From GM7GCV1 sp965221105 (GTDB lineage: Bacteria > Pseudomonadota > Gammaproteobacteria > Pseudomonadales > GM7GCV1), in NCBI GenBank assembly GCA_965221105.1, contig OZ244871.1, positions 2,108,001 through 2,172,000 of the forward strand: a DNA stretch of 64,000 nucleotides, read 5' to 3'. Both the position numbers and the translations under genes were made by a program. The number at the start of each line of letters is the position of its first letter. Position 1 is the first letter of the stretch. Below, one piece after another: positions 52,051 to 61,257 of this stretch. The notes beneath the pieces are model-generated. The model worked only from the letters and a program-made list of their open reading frames with translations. It was not told where the DNA came from and ran no database searches.

Positions 52051-52717
52051 CTAGCTGTCGAGGTCCGGACAATTGAGATACTGCCTTTGCGCCTGGCTCT
52101 CCACAGTCTGGCCGGCGAGGATGTGTGTTCCGCCGCGCGTGCCGTTGCAATAGCAGTCCCGAATGTCCTGCCGCGTGCTGGCCACCGCATAGCACCCGGT
52201 CCGGTTATATTGGGCTAGGTTGGGTCCCCAAGTGCCTCTAGACAAAACCAGGTTCTGCTCCGCATTCGTGAACTCGCCACGGGTCTTGAAGCAGAAGCGG
52301 CGAATCGGACTTGTATATGGTGCTGTGCCACCGTACACAACGACTGTGTAGCGCGTATTCTTCTTCAGGCTGGAGAAGTTGACGGTCTGTACCGACAGTG
52401 GTTGGGATGAACCGAGATCTGTTATCTGCTGTGGAGTACCCATCCCGCCTTCTTGAACCCCCGCATATACTGTGAATGAGTTTGTAAAGGTGGTTTGCGC
52501 AGTTTGGAATGTCAGGCTGTTTTGTGTGGGAATCCCGAGAATATTTCCGATGGGGAACCCCCCGCGCTCTGACACGCCTTCCGTGCAGGCTTCAGTGCCG
52601 GTGGTCGCCGGAATGACCAGCGGCGCCAGCTGCTGGGCCTGCGCCGGCCATGCGATGGCCGCAAGCAGCAGGAGGGGTACTAATTTAGCGGGGGGGGGGG
52701 GGGGTGAAGCGTCTCAT
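52051..52717 (-). CDS. Secreted Cys-rich FN3-like protein, frame broken at a 15-C tract (family member 2)
   Basis: ATG 52717 has a strong GGAGGATTCACC upstream and starts MRRFT, then a run of 15 C. With 14 or 17 C the frame would enter a signal peptide (AKLVPLLLLAAIAWPAQAQQ) and an intact mature protein to the TAG at 52051. With the 15 present it terminates three codons after the tract, so this copy reads as OFF. The mature part has FN3-like strands (SLKKNTRYTVVVYGG), cysteines at TEACTE, RRFCFKT, TGCY and DCYC, and the shared motif TRQDIRDCYC. It is a paralogue of the product at 20639. No known family recognised. Confidence 0.72.
52690..52704 (-). repeat. Homopolymeric C tract (15 on the coding strand)
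   Basis: Fifteen G on the plus strand read as 15 C on the coding strand, four codons after the ATG of the secreted-protein gene. One base fewer or two more restores the reading frame into the signal peptide. The length equals that of the tract at 20663. Confidence 0.95.
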
Positions 52718-53454
52718 GGTGAATCCTCCAATGGAGTTGATGTCTTGAGTATACACCTTGTGCTTTCCGAATACTACACTCACTACCCCACACTCCGAAA
52801 TAGCGGGATTGCAAGCTGTTCCCCGTTTCGTGGCTGGCAGGGGGAGAAAGGTGAGCCTGATGCTCATAACCCCCACCGTATTGCGTTGTTCTGTGAGAAA
52901 CCGGTTGATCAGTACCGTCTTGTCATTGCCCTGCGGGCCATAGAGATAGGCGTCAGACGGAGGTGGCTTCTTGCGAAGAATAAAATCTGCCCGATGTTGA
53001 TACTGTGTGCTGTTCTTCCTGTCGCCCTGTCAGGTAGAGGGGGACGGCTCCCGTTTCCGGGTTGGAACAGCGTGTGAATATCCGACCTGCGCCTCATCCG
53101 CTGCAGTATACCCCGCCTTCCTTCACTGCGATTTCGTTAAGCATGGAAAGCCGCTCAGACATGGAAGACCGGACCGATTGTAACACTGGTTTCGGATGTC
53201 CTGACATCGCACCCGATTTCTTACACGCAGCGCGAGCCCTGCCCTTTCCCCCGGTTTGTGCATTCGATCCGGGGCAGATCGTATCCTGCACTTTTTGATT
53301 GATAGGCATAAATGAGTGAGTGTGTACAAATTCCCACAACACTTATATAGTTCTCACATCAGGCTGAATGACCTCGGCACTGCTCGGAGGCAGCCTCGAC
53401 AGGCTCTTTCCAGGATAGTCAGGCTGCTACCATAATCTTAATTCAGGAGCGGTT
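52718..53454. other. Non-coding accessory stretch with one dispersed repeat
   Basis: No gene is supported in these 737 bp. Short frames on both strands lack motifs and ribosome-binding sites. A copy of a dispersed repeat lies at about 53199-53290. Confidence 0.4.
53199..53290 (+). repeat. Dispersed repeat, copy 1 (partner at 61258)
   Basis: TCCTGACATCGCACCCGAT at 53199-53217 is identical to 61258-61276. Similarity continues for about 70 further bases with gaps: TTTCCC, then GAT..GGGGCAG.TCG and a trailing TGCA. Two diverged copies on opposite sides of the murJ-fkpB cluster suggest an old mobile or regulatory element. Confidence 0.65.
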
Positions 53455-53880
53455 ATGCAACACTCGTCTGACCCCTCCCGTAACCAGGATTCCGGCATTG
53501 AGCCAGTGCGTCATGTAAAGTGGTCGCCCAGCAACCTAACCATCGCCGTTGCGCTTGGAATTGCTGGTCTGTTCCTCACCGTCCTGCTGTGGGGCTTCAG
53601 TACCGTCAATACCAGAATCGGTGATCTGGCAGCCTCAATGGACTCAAGGTTCGACGATGTCAACTCCAGGTTTGATGATGTCAACGCCAGGTTTGATGAC
53701 ATCAACGCCAGATTTGATGACGTCAACGCCAGATTCGATTCCATTGACCGCAGGTTGCAAAACCTTGAAATGGGCTTCCTCGATCTTTCAGTTCGAACAG
53801 CCAGGCTCGAAGGCCATCTCGGTGTTCCGCAAGCTGGCATCGCACACGAATCTGAATCTGATTCCATCGCACAGCAATAA
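53455..53880 (+). CDS. Small membrane protein with heptad-repeat coiled coil
   Basis: I do not recognise a named family. The 141-residue product has a polar N-terminus, one membrane helix (LTIAVALGIAGLFLTVLLWG, about 27-47), and then five near-perfect seven-residue units of the type RFDDVNA (about residues 65-99). A further helical part follows with DRRLQNLEMGF and LEGHLGV. Heptads imply a coiled coil, probably in the periplasm. ATG 53455 has AGGAGCGGTT upstream. The next gene downstream, on the opposite strand, also encodes a repeat-length-variable coiled coil with a membrane helix. Confidence 0.78.
   Translation: MQHSSDPSRNQDSGIEPVRHVKWSPSNLTIAVALGIAGLFLTVLLWGFSTVNTRIGDLAASMDSRFDDVNSRFDDVNARFDDINARFDDVNARFDSIDRRLQNLEMGFLDLSVRTARLEGHLGVPQAGIAHESESDSIAQQ
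53647..53751 (+). repeat. Five tandem 21-bp units encoding coiled-coil heptads
   Basis: Five in-frame 21-bp units (53647-53667, 53668-53688, 53689-53709, 53710-53730, 53731-53751) encode RFDDVNS, RFDDVNA, RFDDINA, RFDDVNA and RFDSIDR. The close nucleotide identity of the inner units suggests recent copy-number change. Confidence 0.9.
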
Positions 53881-54004
53881 CCAGCGGGACTTTCTCGGCC
53901 TTCGTAATTTCATGCTGCTTTTATGCAGTTTCTGCTGGCATTGGCATTTCGAGTATAGTTTCCAATTGAGGCGCGTGGATTGAAACTGCGATTATCTATG
54001 AGAA

Positions 54005-54370
54005 CTACACAAAGCCCAGCACCAGCCCAGCAATCACGCCGGTTTGCGCAATCAGGGCCCCGATCATCCACTTCAGCAGGTCGCTCTTCAGTTCGGCCAT
54101 CTGTCGTTTCAGGTCGCCCTTCAGTTCGGTCATCTGCCGTTCCAGGTCGCCCCTCAGTTCGGTCATCTGCCGTTCCAGGTCGCCCTTCAGTTCGGTCATC
54201 TGCCGTTCCAGGTCGCCCTCAAGCTTCAGCAAGTCCCGCTTGGTGGCCAGATTGCTGTCCAGCAGACCCGCCTGCTCGTCCGCCAGTGCTTCGGCCTGCG
54301 CTTCGGTAAACCCCGTGCCCGTCAGCCGTTTGACGAACCGGTGCGTGTCAAATGCGATCGCTTCGCTCAT
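54005..54370 (-). CDS. DUF1640-family coiled-coil membrane protein, copy A (four 11-residue repeats)
   Basis: The 121-residue product matches the DUF1640 pattern (prokaryotic relatives of CCDC90/MCUR1): MSEAIAFDTHRFVKRLTGTG, then a helical region (EAQAEALADEQ), LATKRDLLKLE, a coiled coil, and a C-terminal membrane helix (LIAQTGVIAGLVLGF). The coiled coil holds four copies of an 11-residue unit of the type GDLERQMTELK. Upstream codons RYWDRYRW are also shared with the other copies, so translation could begin earlier, but ATG 54370 is common to all three. Function is unknown. It points away from murJ. Confidence 0.85.
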   Translation of the reverse strand: MSEAIAFDTHRFVKRLTGTGFTEAQAEALADEQAGLLDSNLATKRDLLKLEGDLERQMTELKGDLERQMTELRGDLERQMTELKGDLKRQMAELKSDLLKWMIGALIAQTGVIAGLVLGFV

Positions 54371-54564
54371 CCAGCGGTACCTGTCCCAATATCTGTCAGT
54401 GAATATTATACCAAGATCCTGATCTGCCATTGTGCCCGCACTTTTTGCCATTCGGATAAAAAGTCTACGAGGAGGCAGAGTATGTACTGCTGGGAGTCGC
54501 TATGTACCTGTATTTGCACAGAAAAATTGTCATTTAACCGACGCAGTCTATACACTCGCATCCC

Positions 54565-56172
54565 ATGCCCGACCAAGACCTGCACAGTACTCTAGCGAGC
54601 TCGCAAGAGCGATACCCTGGTCAGAGCCCAACCCTGCTGAAATCCAGTTCTTCGGTGGGTGGTCTGACTCTGGTTTCCCGGGTTTTCGGCCTGGTCCGCG
54701 ACCTGCTGTTTGCTCAGCTCATTGGAGCCGGGGCCGCAGCTGATGCCTTTTACGTGGCATTTAAAATCCCCAATTTCTTTCGCCGTCTCTTCAGCGAGGG
54801 TGCTTTTAGCCAAGCCTTTGTCCCTGTTCTGAGTGATTATCGGCACAACAGTCCGGCAGAGCAGGTCAGGCAGTTGATCAGCAAAGTATCAGGCACACTT
54901 GGACTGATACTGTTGGTCTTTACCGTTCTGGTTGTGGCGCTGCCAGAGGTTTTCACGTCCATCTTCGCCTACGGGTTTCGATCCGACCCGCAGAAATTCG
55001 AGGATGCGACCCACATGCTGCGCATCACCTTTCCCTATTTGATGCTGGTGAGCCTGACGGGTATGGCCGGGGCGGTGCTGAACTCCTATGATCGCTTTTC
55101 AGTGCCTGCCCTGACGCCCGTATTGCTCAATCTGTGCCTGATCAGTGCCGCACTTTTTGTGTCCCCTGCCATGTCGGAGCCGGCATACGGTCTCGCCTGG
55201 GGGGTGCTTGCAGCCGGGATTACACAGCTCCTGTTTCAGTTGCCCTTCCTTGCATCCATGCATTTGCTTCCCGCACCGCGCTGGGGTTGGAGCGATCCGG
55301 GTGTGCGGCGTGTCACCAGCCTGATGCTCCCGGCCATATTTGGCGTCTCGGTCAGCCAGATCAACCTCCTGCTGGATACATTTCTGGCTTCGTTTTTGCC
55401 CACCGGCAGCGTATCCTGGCTCTACTACTCCGACCGCCTGTCCGAGTTGCCGCTTGGTGTGATCGGCATTGCTGTTGCCACGGTCATTCTCCCCAACCTG
55501 TCGCGGCAGCGTTTCGACGAAGATCATACCCGCTATAGCCGGACTCTTGATTGGGCTGTGCGTACGGTGTTGCTCATCGGAGTGCCAGCCTCGCTTGCAC
55601 TGATCGTGCTCGCCGAACCCGTCCTTGCAACCCTGTTTATGTACGGTGAATTCAGCGAGCGCGACCTGAGTATGTCAGTGCTGAGTCTGAGAGCCTACGC
55701 CGCCGGCTTGCTGGCCTTTATGCTGGTCAAGGTGTTGGCACCAGGATATTACGCCGTGGAGGATATGAAGACCCCGGTACAGATCGGAGTGATCGCTATG
55801 GTGCTCAATATGGTGCTCAACCTGATCCTGGTTGCTTGGTTACATTTCGGCTACCAAATTGGTCATGTCGGTCTCGCCCTGGGCACCAGCCTTGCTGCAG
55901 TGGCGAATGCCGTGCTTCTGTACCGGGGGCTGCGAACTCGGCACATATACTCTCCACGTTCGGGTTGGCTGGGTTTTTTCACCCGCCTGATGCTGACCTC
56001 TGCGCTGATGGTTGCAGTGCTTGTGTATCTGCAACTGGTCTGGGATGACTGGCGCCTCTGGAGTGCCGCTGAACGGGCGATACGACTGTTCGTGGTATGT
56101 CTGACCGGACTGACCACCTATGGCTTGGGATTGCTGGCGCTGGGGTGGCGCTGGAGGGGCCACGGTCAATAG
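54565..56172 (+). CDS. murJ: Lipid II flippase MurJ (MviN)
   Basis: MurJ flips the peptidoglycan precursor lipid II across the inner membrane. The 535-residue product is a MOP-superfamily protein with about 14 helices. The family blocks are TLVSRVFGLVRDLLFAQLIG near residue 35, AFYVAFKIPNFFRRLFSEGA near 60 with the essential Arg, and FSQAFVPVLSDY. SWLYYSDRLSELPLGVIGIA lies near 275. ATG 54565 gives an N-terminal extension of about 30 polar residues before the first block, slightly long; a later start is possible. It opens the murJ-ribF-ileS-lspA-fkpB cluster. Confidence 0.96.
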   Translation: MPDQDLHSTLASSQERYPGQSPTLLKSSSSVGGLTLVSRVFGLVRDLLFAQLIGAGAAADAFYVAFKIPNFFRRLFSEGAFSQAFVPVLSDYRHNSPAEQVRQLISKVSGTLGLILLVFTVLVVALPEVFTSIFAYGFRSDPQKFEDATHMLRITFPYLMLVSLTGMAGAVLNSYDRFSVPALTPVLLNLCLISAALFVSPAMSEPAYGLAWGVLAAGITQLLFQLPFLASMHLLPAPRWGWSDPGVRRVTSLMLPAIFGVSVSQINLLLDTFLASFLPTGSVSWLYYSDRLSELPLGVIGIAVATVILPNLSRQRFDEDHTRYSRTLDWAVRTVLLIGVPASLALIVLAEPVLATLFMYGEFSERDLSMSVLSLRAYAAGLLAFMLVKVLAPGYYAVEDMKTPVQIGVIAMVLNMVLNLILVAWLHFGYQIGHVGLALGTSLAAVANAVLLYRGLRTRHIYSPRSGWLGFFTRLMLTSALMVAVLVYLQLVWDDWRLWSAAERAIRLFVVCLTGLTTYGLGLLALGWRWRGHGQ

Positions 56173-56299
56173 GCACCGACAGAGCTGAACCTGTTCCAGA
56201 ATGCTGTTCGGGGCTATACTTGTGCACTGTTTTATTCTGGTAACTCGTGGCTCTGCCAGCCGTTTCGGTATCTGATCAATTATCGTGGCATCCGATTTG

Positions 56300-57277
56300 A
56301 TGAACACAACTGTGTCCACGCAAACGAGCGGTGGGCGCCTCCCGTTAAAGCTGTACCCTGGGCGGGCACGGCCTGCCTGTCTGTCGAGGGGCTGTGTGCT
56401 GACTATCGGCGTGTTTGACGGTGTACACCTTGGGCACCAGCATCTTATCGAGCAACTGGTGCTTAAAGGCAGGGAATTCGGGTTACCCGCAGTGGCCATG
56501 ACGTTTCAGCCTGATCCCGCCGCCTATTTTTGCGCGGATAGGGGCATTTCGCTGATGAGCTGGCGGGAGCGAATTCTCGCCCTCTCGGCAACGGGTGTGG
56601 ATCATGTGGCCTGTCTGCCTTTTGACAGGAATGTCAGCGGGATGAGAGCCCGGGAGTTTGTGGAGGACTTGCTGGTTCGCCAGCTCGGCGTGCGTTTTCT
56701 CAAAATCGGTGACGATTTTCGCTTCGGTGAAGGCCGCGAAGGAAACTATGAAACCCTGGTGCATCTGGGGCAGGAGCACGGTTTCGATGTGAACGAGACC
56801 GCAACCTGCGAGGTTGATGGCAAGCGGGTGAGCAGTACCTGGATCCGACACTGTTTGGCCGAGGGTGACCTTGAGAGTGCGGAACGGCTCCTCGGGCGTC
56901 CCTACCAGATGTGTGGCCGGGTGATCAGGGGAGAAAAGCTCGGGCGCAGGCTGGGGTTTCCCACCGCAAATATTGCGCTGAGGCGCAAACGGGTCGCCAT
57001 GACGGGCGTCTATGCGGTGCATGCTGACCTGCCTTCAGGCGAATCCGTAGCTGGCGTCGCAAACCTGGGTGTCCGACCCGCCGTCAACCGCCTGGACACG
57101 CCGCTTCTGGAGGTACATCTGCTGGACTTTGATGCTGACCTGTACGACCAGAGTATCCAGGTGAACTTTGAAAAGCGGTTGCGCGATGAGCGTGATTTTG
57201 ATGGGCTGGAATCCCTGCAGACAGCTATCGCTGAGGATATCAAGATGGCCCGCGACTGGTTTGCCAGCAAAGACTGA
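56300..57277 (+). CDS. ribF: Bifunctional riboflavin kinase / FAD synthetase
   Basis: RibF converts riboflavin to FMN and then FAD. The adenylyltransferase domain (about 30-180) shows LTIGVFDGVHLGHQHLIEQL, FLKIGDDFRFGEGREGNY and VSSTWIRHCLAEGDL. The kinase domain (about 185-320) shows GRRLGFPTANIALRR with the TAN motif and GVANLGVRPAVN. The product is 325 residues from ATG 56300; a GTG at 56285 is in frame but adds only five residues. It follows murJ in the order typical of Pseudomonas. Confidence 0.97.
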   Translation: MNTTVSTQTSGGRLPLKLYPGRARPACLSRGCVLTIGVFDGVHLGHQHLIEQLVLKGREFGLPAVAMTFQPDPAAYFCADRGISLMSWRERILALSATGVDHVACLPFDRNVSGMRAREFVEDLLVRQLGVRFLKIGDDFRFGEGREGNYETLVHLGQEHGFDVNETATCEVDGKRVSSTWIRHCLAEGDLESAERLLGRPYQMCGRVIRGEKLGRRLGFPTANIALRRKRVAMTGVYAVHADLPSGESVAGVANLGVRPAVNRLDTPLLEVHLLDFDADLYDQSIQVNFEKRLRDERDFDGLESLQTAIAEDIKMARDWFASKD

Positions 57278-57326
57278 TGGACTGATCTGATTGGCGCGGA
57301 CGAAGCACCACCGCGTTACGAACACA

Positions 57327-60131
57327 ATGAGCGACTACAAGAGCACCCTGAATCTTCCCAATACAGGGTTTCCAATGAAAGCCAATTTGGCCCAGCGCGA
57401 GCCGGAACGGCTCAAAAAGTGGGCTGAACAGGATATATATGGCCAGATCAGAGCGGCGCGTGCGGGATGCGAGCGGTTCATTCTTCATGACGGGCCTCCC
57501 TATGCCAATGGGGATTTGCACCTGGGGCATGCGGTCAACAAGGTACTCAAGGACATCGTTATCAAATCCCAGACCCTGAACGGTCTGGATGCGCCCTACA
57601 AGCCAGGCTGGGATTGTCACGGTCTGCCCATTGAGCACAGGGTGGAAACCAAAATTGGCAAGGCTGGAGACAGGGTCGATCACGCGACCTTCAGAAAAAA
57701 ATGTCGCGAGTATGTCTACAGCCAGGTTGACCGACAGCGCGAGACATTTGTACGAATGGGGGTTTTCGCTGATTGGGATAACCCCTACCTGACCATGAAC
57801 TATGCTACCGAGGCACATATCGTTCGTGCTCTGGGGAAGATCATCGACAGGGGTCATGTGTACAAGGGCGAGAAGCCGGTCTACTGGAGTGTTGTCGGTG
57901 GCTCGGCACTGGCTGAAGCTGAAATTGAATATCAGGACAAAACTTCCTTCTCAGTGGATGTGGCCTATCCGGTGCGTGATCCGGATTCGCGTCGGAGATT
58001 TGCGGAGGCCTTTGGCGACGCTGCCGCGGAGGGAGATATCGCCGTCGTGATCTGGACCACCACACCCTGGACCCTGCCATCAAGTCAGGCGGTCAGCCTG
58101 CACCCCGAATTGGACTATGTGCTCATAGAGGCAACCGGGCACAGGCTGGTTGTTGCTGAAGCGTTGCTGGACGAATTCGCGTCGCGAGCCGGTATTGGCT
58201 CGCCGTCAGTACTGGCTCGCGCTGCCGGTGCGGTGCTTGAACACGCACTGCTCGATCATCCATTTTATGACAGGAAGGTGCCTGTGCTCCTCGGCGACCA
58301 CGTTACGACGGAGGCGGGAACCGGCTGTGTGCATACCGCCCCGGATCATGGCGTCGATGACTACACTATTGGCAAAAAGTATGGTCTGGGCATTCTGAAC
58401 TATGTCGACGACAGGGGGCTTTTTCGCGACTCGGTGCCGCTTTTTGCAGGTCTGCATGTATACAAGGTCGATCCGGACATTCTGGCAACCGTTGAGGAGC
58501 ATGGCAACCTGTTGAGCAGGTCAACCTTCAGCCACAGCTATCCGCATTGCTGGCGCACCAGGACACCGCTGATTTTCCGGGCCACGCCGCAGTGGTTTAT
58601 CAGTATGACCCAGGCGGGTCTGCTAAAAAAGGTCCGGGCCGAAGTGCCCGATATCGAATGGATACCGGACTGGGGTCAAACGCGCATTGAATCCATGCTG
58701 GACAGCAGTCCAGACTGGTGTATTTCAAGGCAACGAACCTGGGGTGTTCCCCTCTGCCTGTTTGTTGACCGAAAGACGCAGGAACTGCATCCGCGTACTT
58801 CGGAGCTTATTGAACTCGTTGCGCAGCGAGTTGAGCAGGGTGGCATTGATGCCTGGTTCGAACTGGATACGGCTGACGTCCTTGGAGATGAGGCAGAGCA
58901 TTATCAGAAGGTGACCGACACTCTGGATGTCTGGTTTGACTCCGGCGTGACCCACTACAGCGTGCTTGCCCAGGAAGAAAATCAGAGGTGTCCGGCGGAC
59001 CTCTATCTGGAAGGCTCCGATCAGCACCGCGGCTGGTTCCAGTCGTCGCTGAAAACTTCTGTAGCCATGAATGATCAGGCTCCATACAAACAGGTCCTCA
59101 CCCACGGGTTCACTGTTGACCAGGATGGACACAAGATGTCCAAGTCGCTGGGCAACGTCATTGAACCGAAGAAAGTGATGTCAACTTTGGGTGCCGATGT
59201 GATGCGGCTCTGGATTGCGTCAGCTGACTTCTCTGCCGAAATGAGTGTGTCAGATGAAATTCTCAGGCGAACTGCTGACTCCTACAGGCGTATTCGCAAT
59301 ACCTTGCGTTATCTGCTCTCCAATCTGGATGGCTTTGATCCCGCTGTTCATTCGCTGGATACAGCCGAGATGCTGGAGCTGGATCGCTGGGCTCTGGATG
59401 CTACAGCGCAGCTGCAGGATGAAATCGTCGAGCATTACAACCGCTATCAGTTTCATTTGATATATCAGAAGCTGCACAATTTCTGTGTTGTGGAGATGGG
59501 TGGTTTTTACCTGGATATCATCAAGGATCGCATCTACACCTGCCGGACGGATTCCGTGGCACGCCGCTCGGCGCAGACGGCAATCTGCCGGATTGCACAC
59601 GCGTTAGTCCGCTGGATTGCGCCCATCCTGAGCTACACAGCCGATGAAGCCTGGGATTTTGTGCCAGGTGCCCAGGGTGTGGTGTTTACACAAACATGGC
59701 AACGGGATCTTCCCAGACTTTCGCCGGAGTCTCTTCTGAGTGCCGAACAGTGGCAGCAAATCATCGAGGTCCGAGATGAGATCAACAAAGCCATTGAAGT
59801 GATGCGTCAGACTGGCGAGATTCGCGGTTCTCTTGAAGCCGTGGTGGAAATCCAGGCCGAGGGTGACAGTGCCCAACTGCTGAAGAAACTGGGAACCGAG
59901 TTGCGATTTCTGTTAATTACTTCGGAGGCGGCTCTGGTGGGCGGCCAGAGTGGTATGCGGGAGACCGGAATCAGCGGGTTGAGCCTGAAGGTCAGCAGAT
60001 CTGATGCAGAGAAATGCGTACGCTGCTGGCACTTCCGGTCGGACATCGGCAGCAGTGCCGATCATCCCGGGCTCTGTGGGCGCTGTGTTGAAAACGTTGC
60101 AGGCGAGGGCGAGCACCGTGCTATTGCCTGA
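57327..60131 (+). CDS. ileS: Isoleucyl-tRNA synthetase
   Basis: IleS charges tRNA-Ile and edits mischarged valine. The 934-residue product has the HIGH-type motif PPYANGDLHLGHAVNK near residue 60, WDCHGLPIE, and the editing-domain block WTTTPWTLPSSQA near 235. SDQHRGWFQSSL and KMSKS in GHKMSKSLGN near 605 follow, and the C-terminal zinc finger has CVRCWHF and CGRCVENV. Start MSDYKSTLNLPNTGFPMKA at 57327 matches the bacterial family; the in-frame upstream extension to 57291 does not. It is between ribF and lspA as expected. Confidence 0.98.
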   Translation: MSDYKSTLNLPNTGFPMKANLAQREPERLKKWAEQDIYGQIRAARAGCERFILHDGPPYANGDLHLGHAVNKVLKDIVIKSQTLNGLDAPYKPGWDCHGLPIEHRVETKIGKAGDRVDHATFRKKCREYVYSQVDRQRETFVRMGVFADWDNPYLTMNYATEAHIVRALGKIIDRGHVYKGEKPVYWSVVGGSALAEAEIEYQDKTSFSVDVAYPVRDPDSRRRFAEAFGDAAAEGDIAVVIWTTTPWTLPSSQAVSLHPELDYVLIEATGHRLVVAEALLDEFASRAGIGSPSVLARAAGAVLEHALLDHPFYDRKVPVLLGDHVTTEAGTGCVHTAPDHGVDDYTIGKKYGLGILNYVDDRGLFRDSVPLFAGLHVYKVDPDILATVEEHGNLLSRSTFSHSYPHCWRTRTPLIFRATPQWFISMTQAGLLKKVRAEVPDIEWIPDWGQTRIESMLDSSPDWCISRQRTWGVPLCLFVDRKTQELHPRTSELIELVAQRVEQGGIDAWFELDTADVLGDEAEHYQKVTDTLDVWFDSGVTHYSVLAQEENQRCPADLYLEGSDQHRGWFQSSLKTSVAMNDQAPYKQVLTHGFTVDQDGHKMSKSLGNVIEPKKVMSTLGADVMRLWIASADFSAEMSVSDEILRRTADSYRRIRNTLRYLLSNLDGFDPAVHSLDTAEMLELDRWALDATAQLQDEIVEHYNRYQFHLIYQKLHNFCVVEMGGFYLDIIKDRIYTCRTDSVARRSAQTAICRIAHALVRWIAPILSYTADEAWDFVPGAQGVVFTQTWQRDLPRLSPESLLSAEQWQQIIEVRDEINKAIEVMRQTGEIRGSLEAVVEIQAEGDSAQLLKKLGTELRFLLITSEAALVGGQSGMRETGISGLSLKVSRSDAEKCVRCWHFRSDIGSSADHPGLCGRCVENVAGEGEHRAIA

Positions 60132-60145
60132 CAGCCGGTTTTGAG

Positions 60146-60715
60146 TTGTTCCTGTTGAGCAGGTTTATCGAGAAATACATCCGTCTGTGGCACTGGTATC
60201 TGCTGGCGGCACTGATTGTGGTGCTCGATCAATGGACCAAGCATCTTGCAACCGTCTATCTGGAGTACGGGCGTGCCAGGGAGATTTTCTTCTTTTTCGA
60301 CCTTCGGCTGATCTGGAACCGGGGTGCGGCCTTCAGCTTTTTAAGTGATGCCAGCGGCTGGCAACGCTGGTTCTTGCTGGCAATTTCGGTCGCGGTCAGT
60401 GTGCTTATTGCGCTCTGGTGGCTTCCCGATCAGGTACGGCGCTTTTCCCTGCTCGGAATGGCATTGATATTGGGGGGTGCGCTTGGCAATCTCTGGGATC
60501 GCGCTGTGCTGGGCTATGTCATCGACTTTATCTCGGTGCACTATCAGGGACACTACTTCCCGGCGTTTAATATTGCTGACAGTGCCATAAGCCTGGGGGC
60601 TGTGGTACTGGGTGTTGACTGGCTGATTCTGGAACCGCGGGAGATGCGTGCACACCGTTCAGGTGAAAATAATTCGTCAATCGACCCTGCCGGGGGTCGG
60701 GGCACAGAGGGATGA
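60146..60715 (+). CDS. lspA: Lipoprotein signal peptidase (signal peptidase II)
   Basis: LspA cleaves signal peptides from diacylglyceryl-modified prolipoproteins in the inner membrane. The 189-residue product has four helices. The family blocks are LIVVLDQWTKHLA near residue 28, LIWNRGAAFSFLSD near 55, and GALGNLWDRAVLGYVIDFI with the first catalytic Asp near 130. FNIADSAISLGAV with the second lies near 150. The start is uncertain (TTG 60146 used; another TTG is close by). The C-terminal tail is longer and more polar than in E. coli. It overlaps fkpB by four bases. Confidence 0.95.
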   Translation: MFLLSRFIEKYIRLWHWYLLAALIVVLDQWTKHLATVYLEYGRAREIFFFFDLRLIWNRGAAFSFLSDASGWQRWFLLAISVAVSVLIALWWLPDQVRRFSLLGMALILGGALGNLWDRAVLGYVIDFISVHYQGHYFPAFNIADSAISLGAVVLGVDWLILEPREMRAHRSGENNSSIDPAGGRGTEG

Positions 60716-61179
60716 GCACAGACGCAGGCCGCACAGGCAACACAATAGGTCCCGGAACCCGGGTGACATTGAACTTTGCGCTCAAGCTGGAGGATGGGCA
60801 GGTTGTCGATTCCAACATGGAGCAGGACCCGGTCTGTTTCGAGGTTGGGGATGGCAAGCTCTTGCCGGGATTCGAGTCTCGGCTGTTCGGCCTCGGTGCC
60901 GGGGATGCGACCAGTTTCGATCTTCCTGCAGAGGATGCCTTTGGTCTCCATATGGAAGAGAACATACAGTACTTTGACATCGGACAGTTTGCCGATGCGG
61001 ATGAATTGGAAGAGGGCCTGGTGCTCGCCTTTACCGATGCGGCCAATGCGGAGGTACCGGGTGTTATCCAGGCGATAGAGGAGGAGCGTGTACGCGTCGA
61101 TTTTAATCACCCTCTTGCTGGCAGGACGCTGATTTTCGAAGTAAAAATCCGCAGGGTCGAATTGGTGATAGCGCATTAG
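60712..61179 (+). CDS. fkpB: FKBP-type peptidyl-prolyl isomerase (SlpA type)
   Basis: FkpB is a small cytoplasmic prolyl isomerase with an inserted chaperone (IF) domain. The 155-residue product shows VTLNFALKLEDGQVVDSNM, CFEVGDGKLLPGFESRLFGL and an IF domain of about 60 residues. It closes with VDFNHPLAGRTLIFEVKI, the SlpA signature. ATGA overlaps the lspA stop, so the pair is translationally coupled. In relatives ispH follows; here the next 1.9 kb is repeat-rich accessory DNA instead. Confidence 0.95.
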   Translation: MSTDAGRTGNTIGPGTRVTLNFALKLEDGQVVDSNMEQDPVCFEVGDGKLLPGFESRLFGLGAGDATSFDLPAEDAFGLHMEENIQYFDIGQFADADELEEGLVLAFTDAANAEVPGVIQAIEEERVRVDFNHPLAGRTLIFEVKIRRVELVIAH

Positions 61180-61257
61180 CTGCTGGCTGTCACTGAGCAG
61201 GAGTTAATAGTGAAACCTGCAACATCGTCCGCCGCTCCGGTGGAAGAAATTCAGAGT

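Noticed and set aside
51823..52218. A 131-codon rightward frame between rpsT and the poly-C gene
   Set aside because: It overlaps the C-terminal coding part of the secreted-protein gene on the other strand and has no motif or ribosome-binding site.
52472..53077. A 201-codon rightward frame running over the poly-G tract
   Set aside because: It is antisense to the signal-peptide region and has no domain; its length depends on the G tract.
53647..53751. Possible CRISPR-like array (short regular repeats)
   Set aside because: The units are directly adjacent with no spacers and lie in frame within a coding sequence; they encode heptads.
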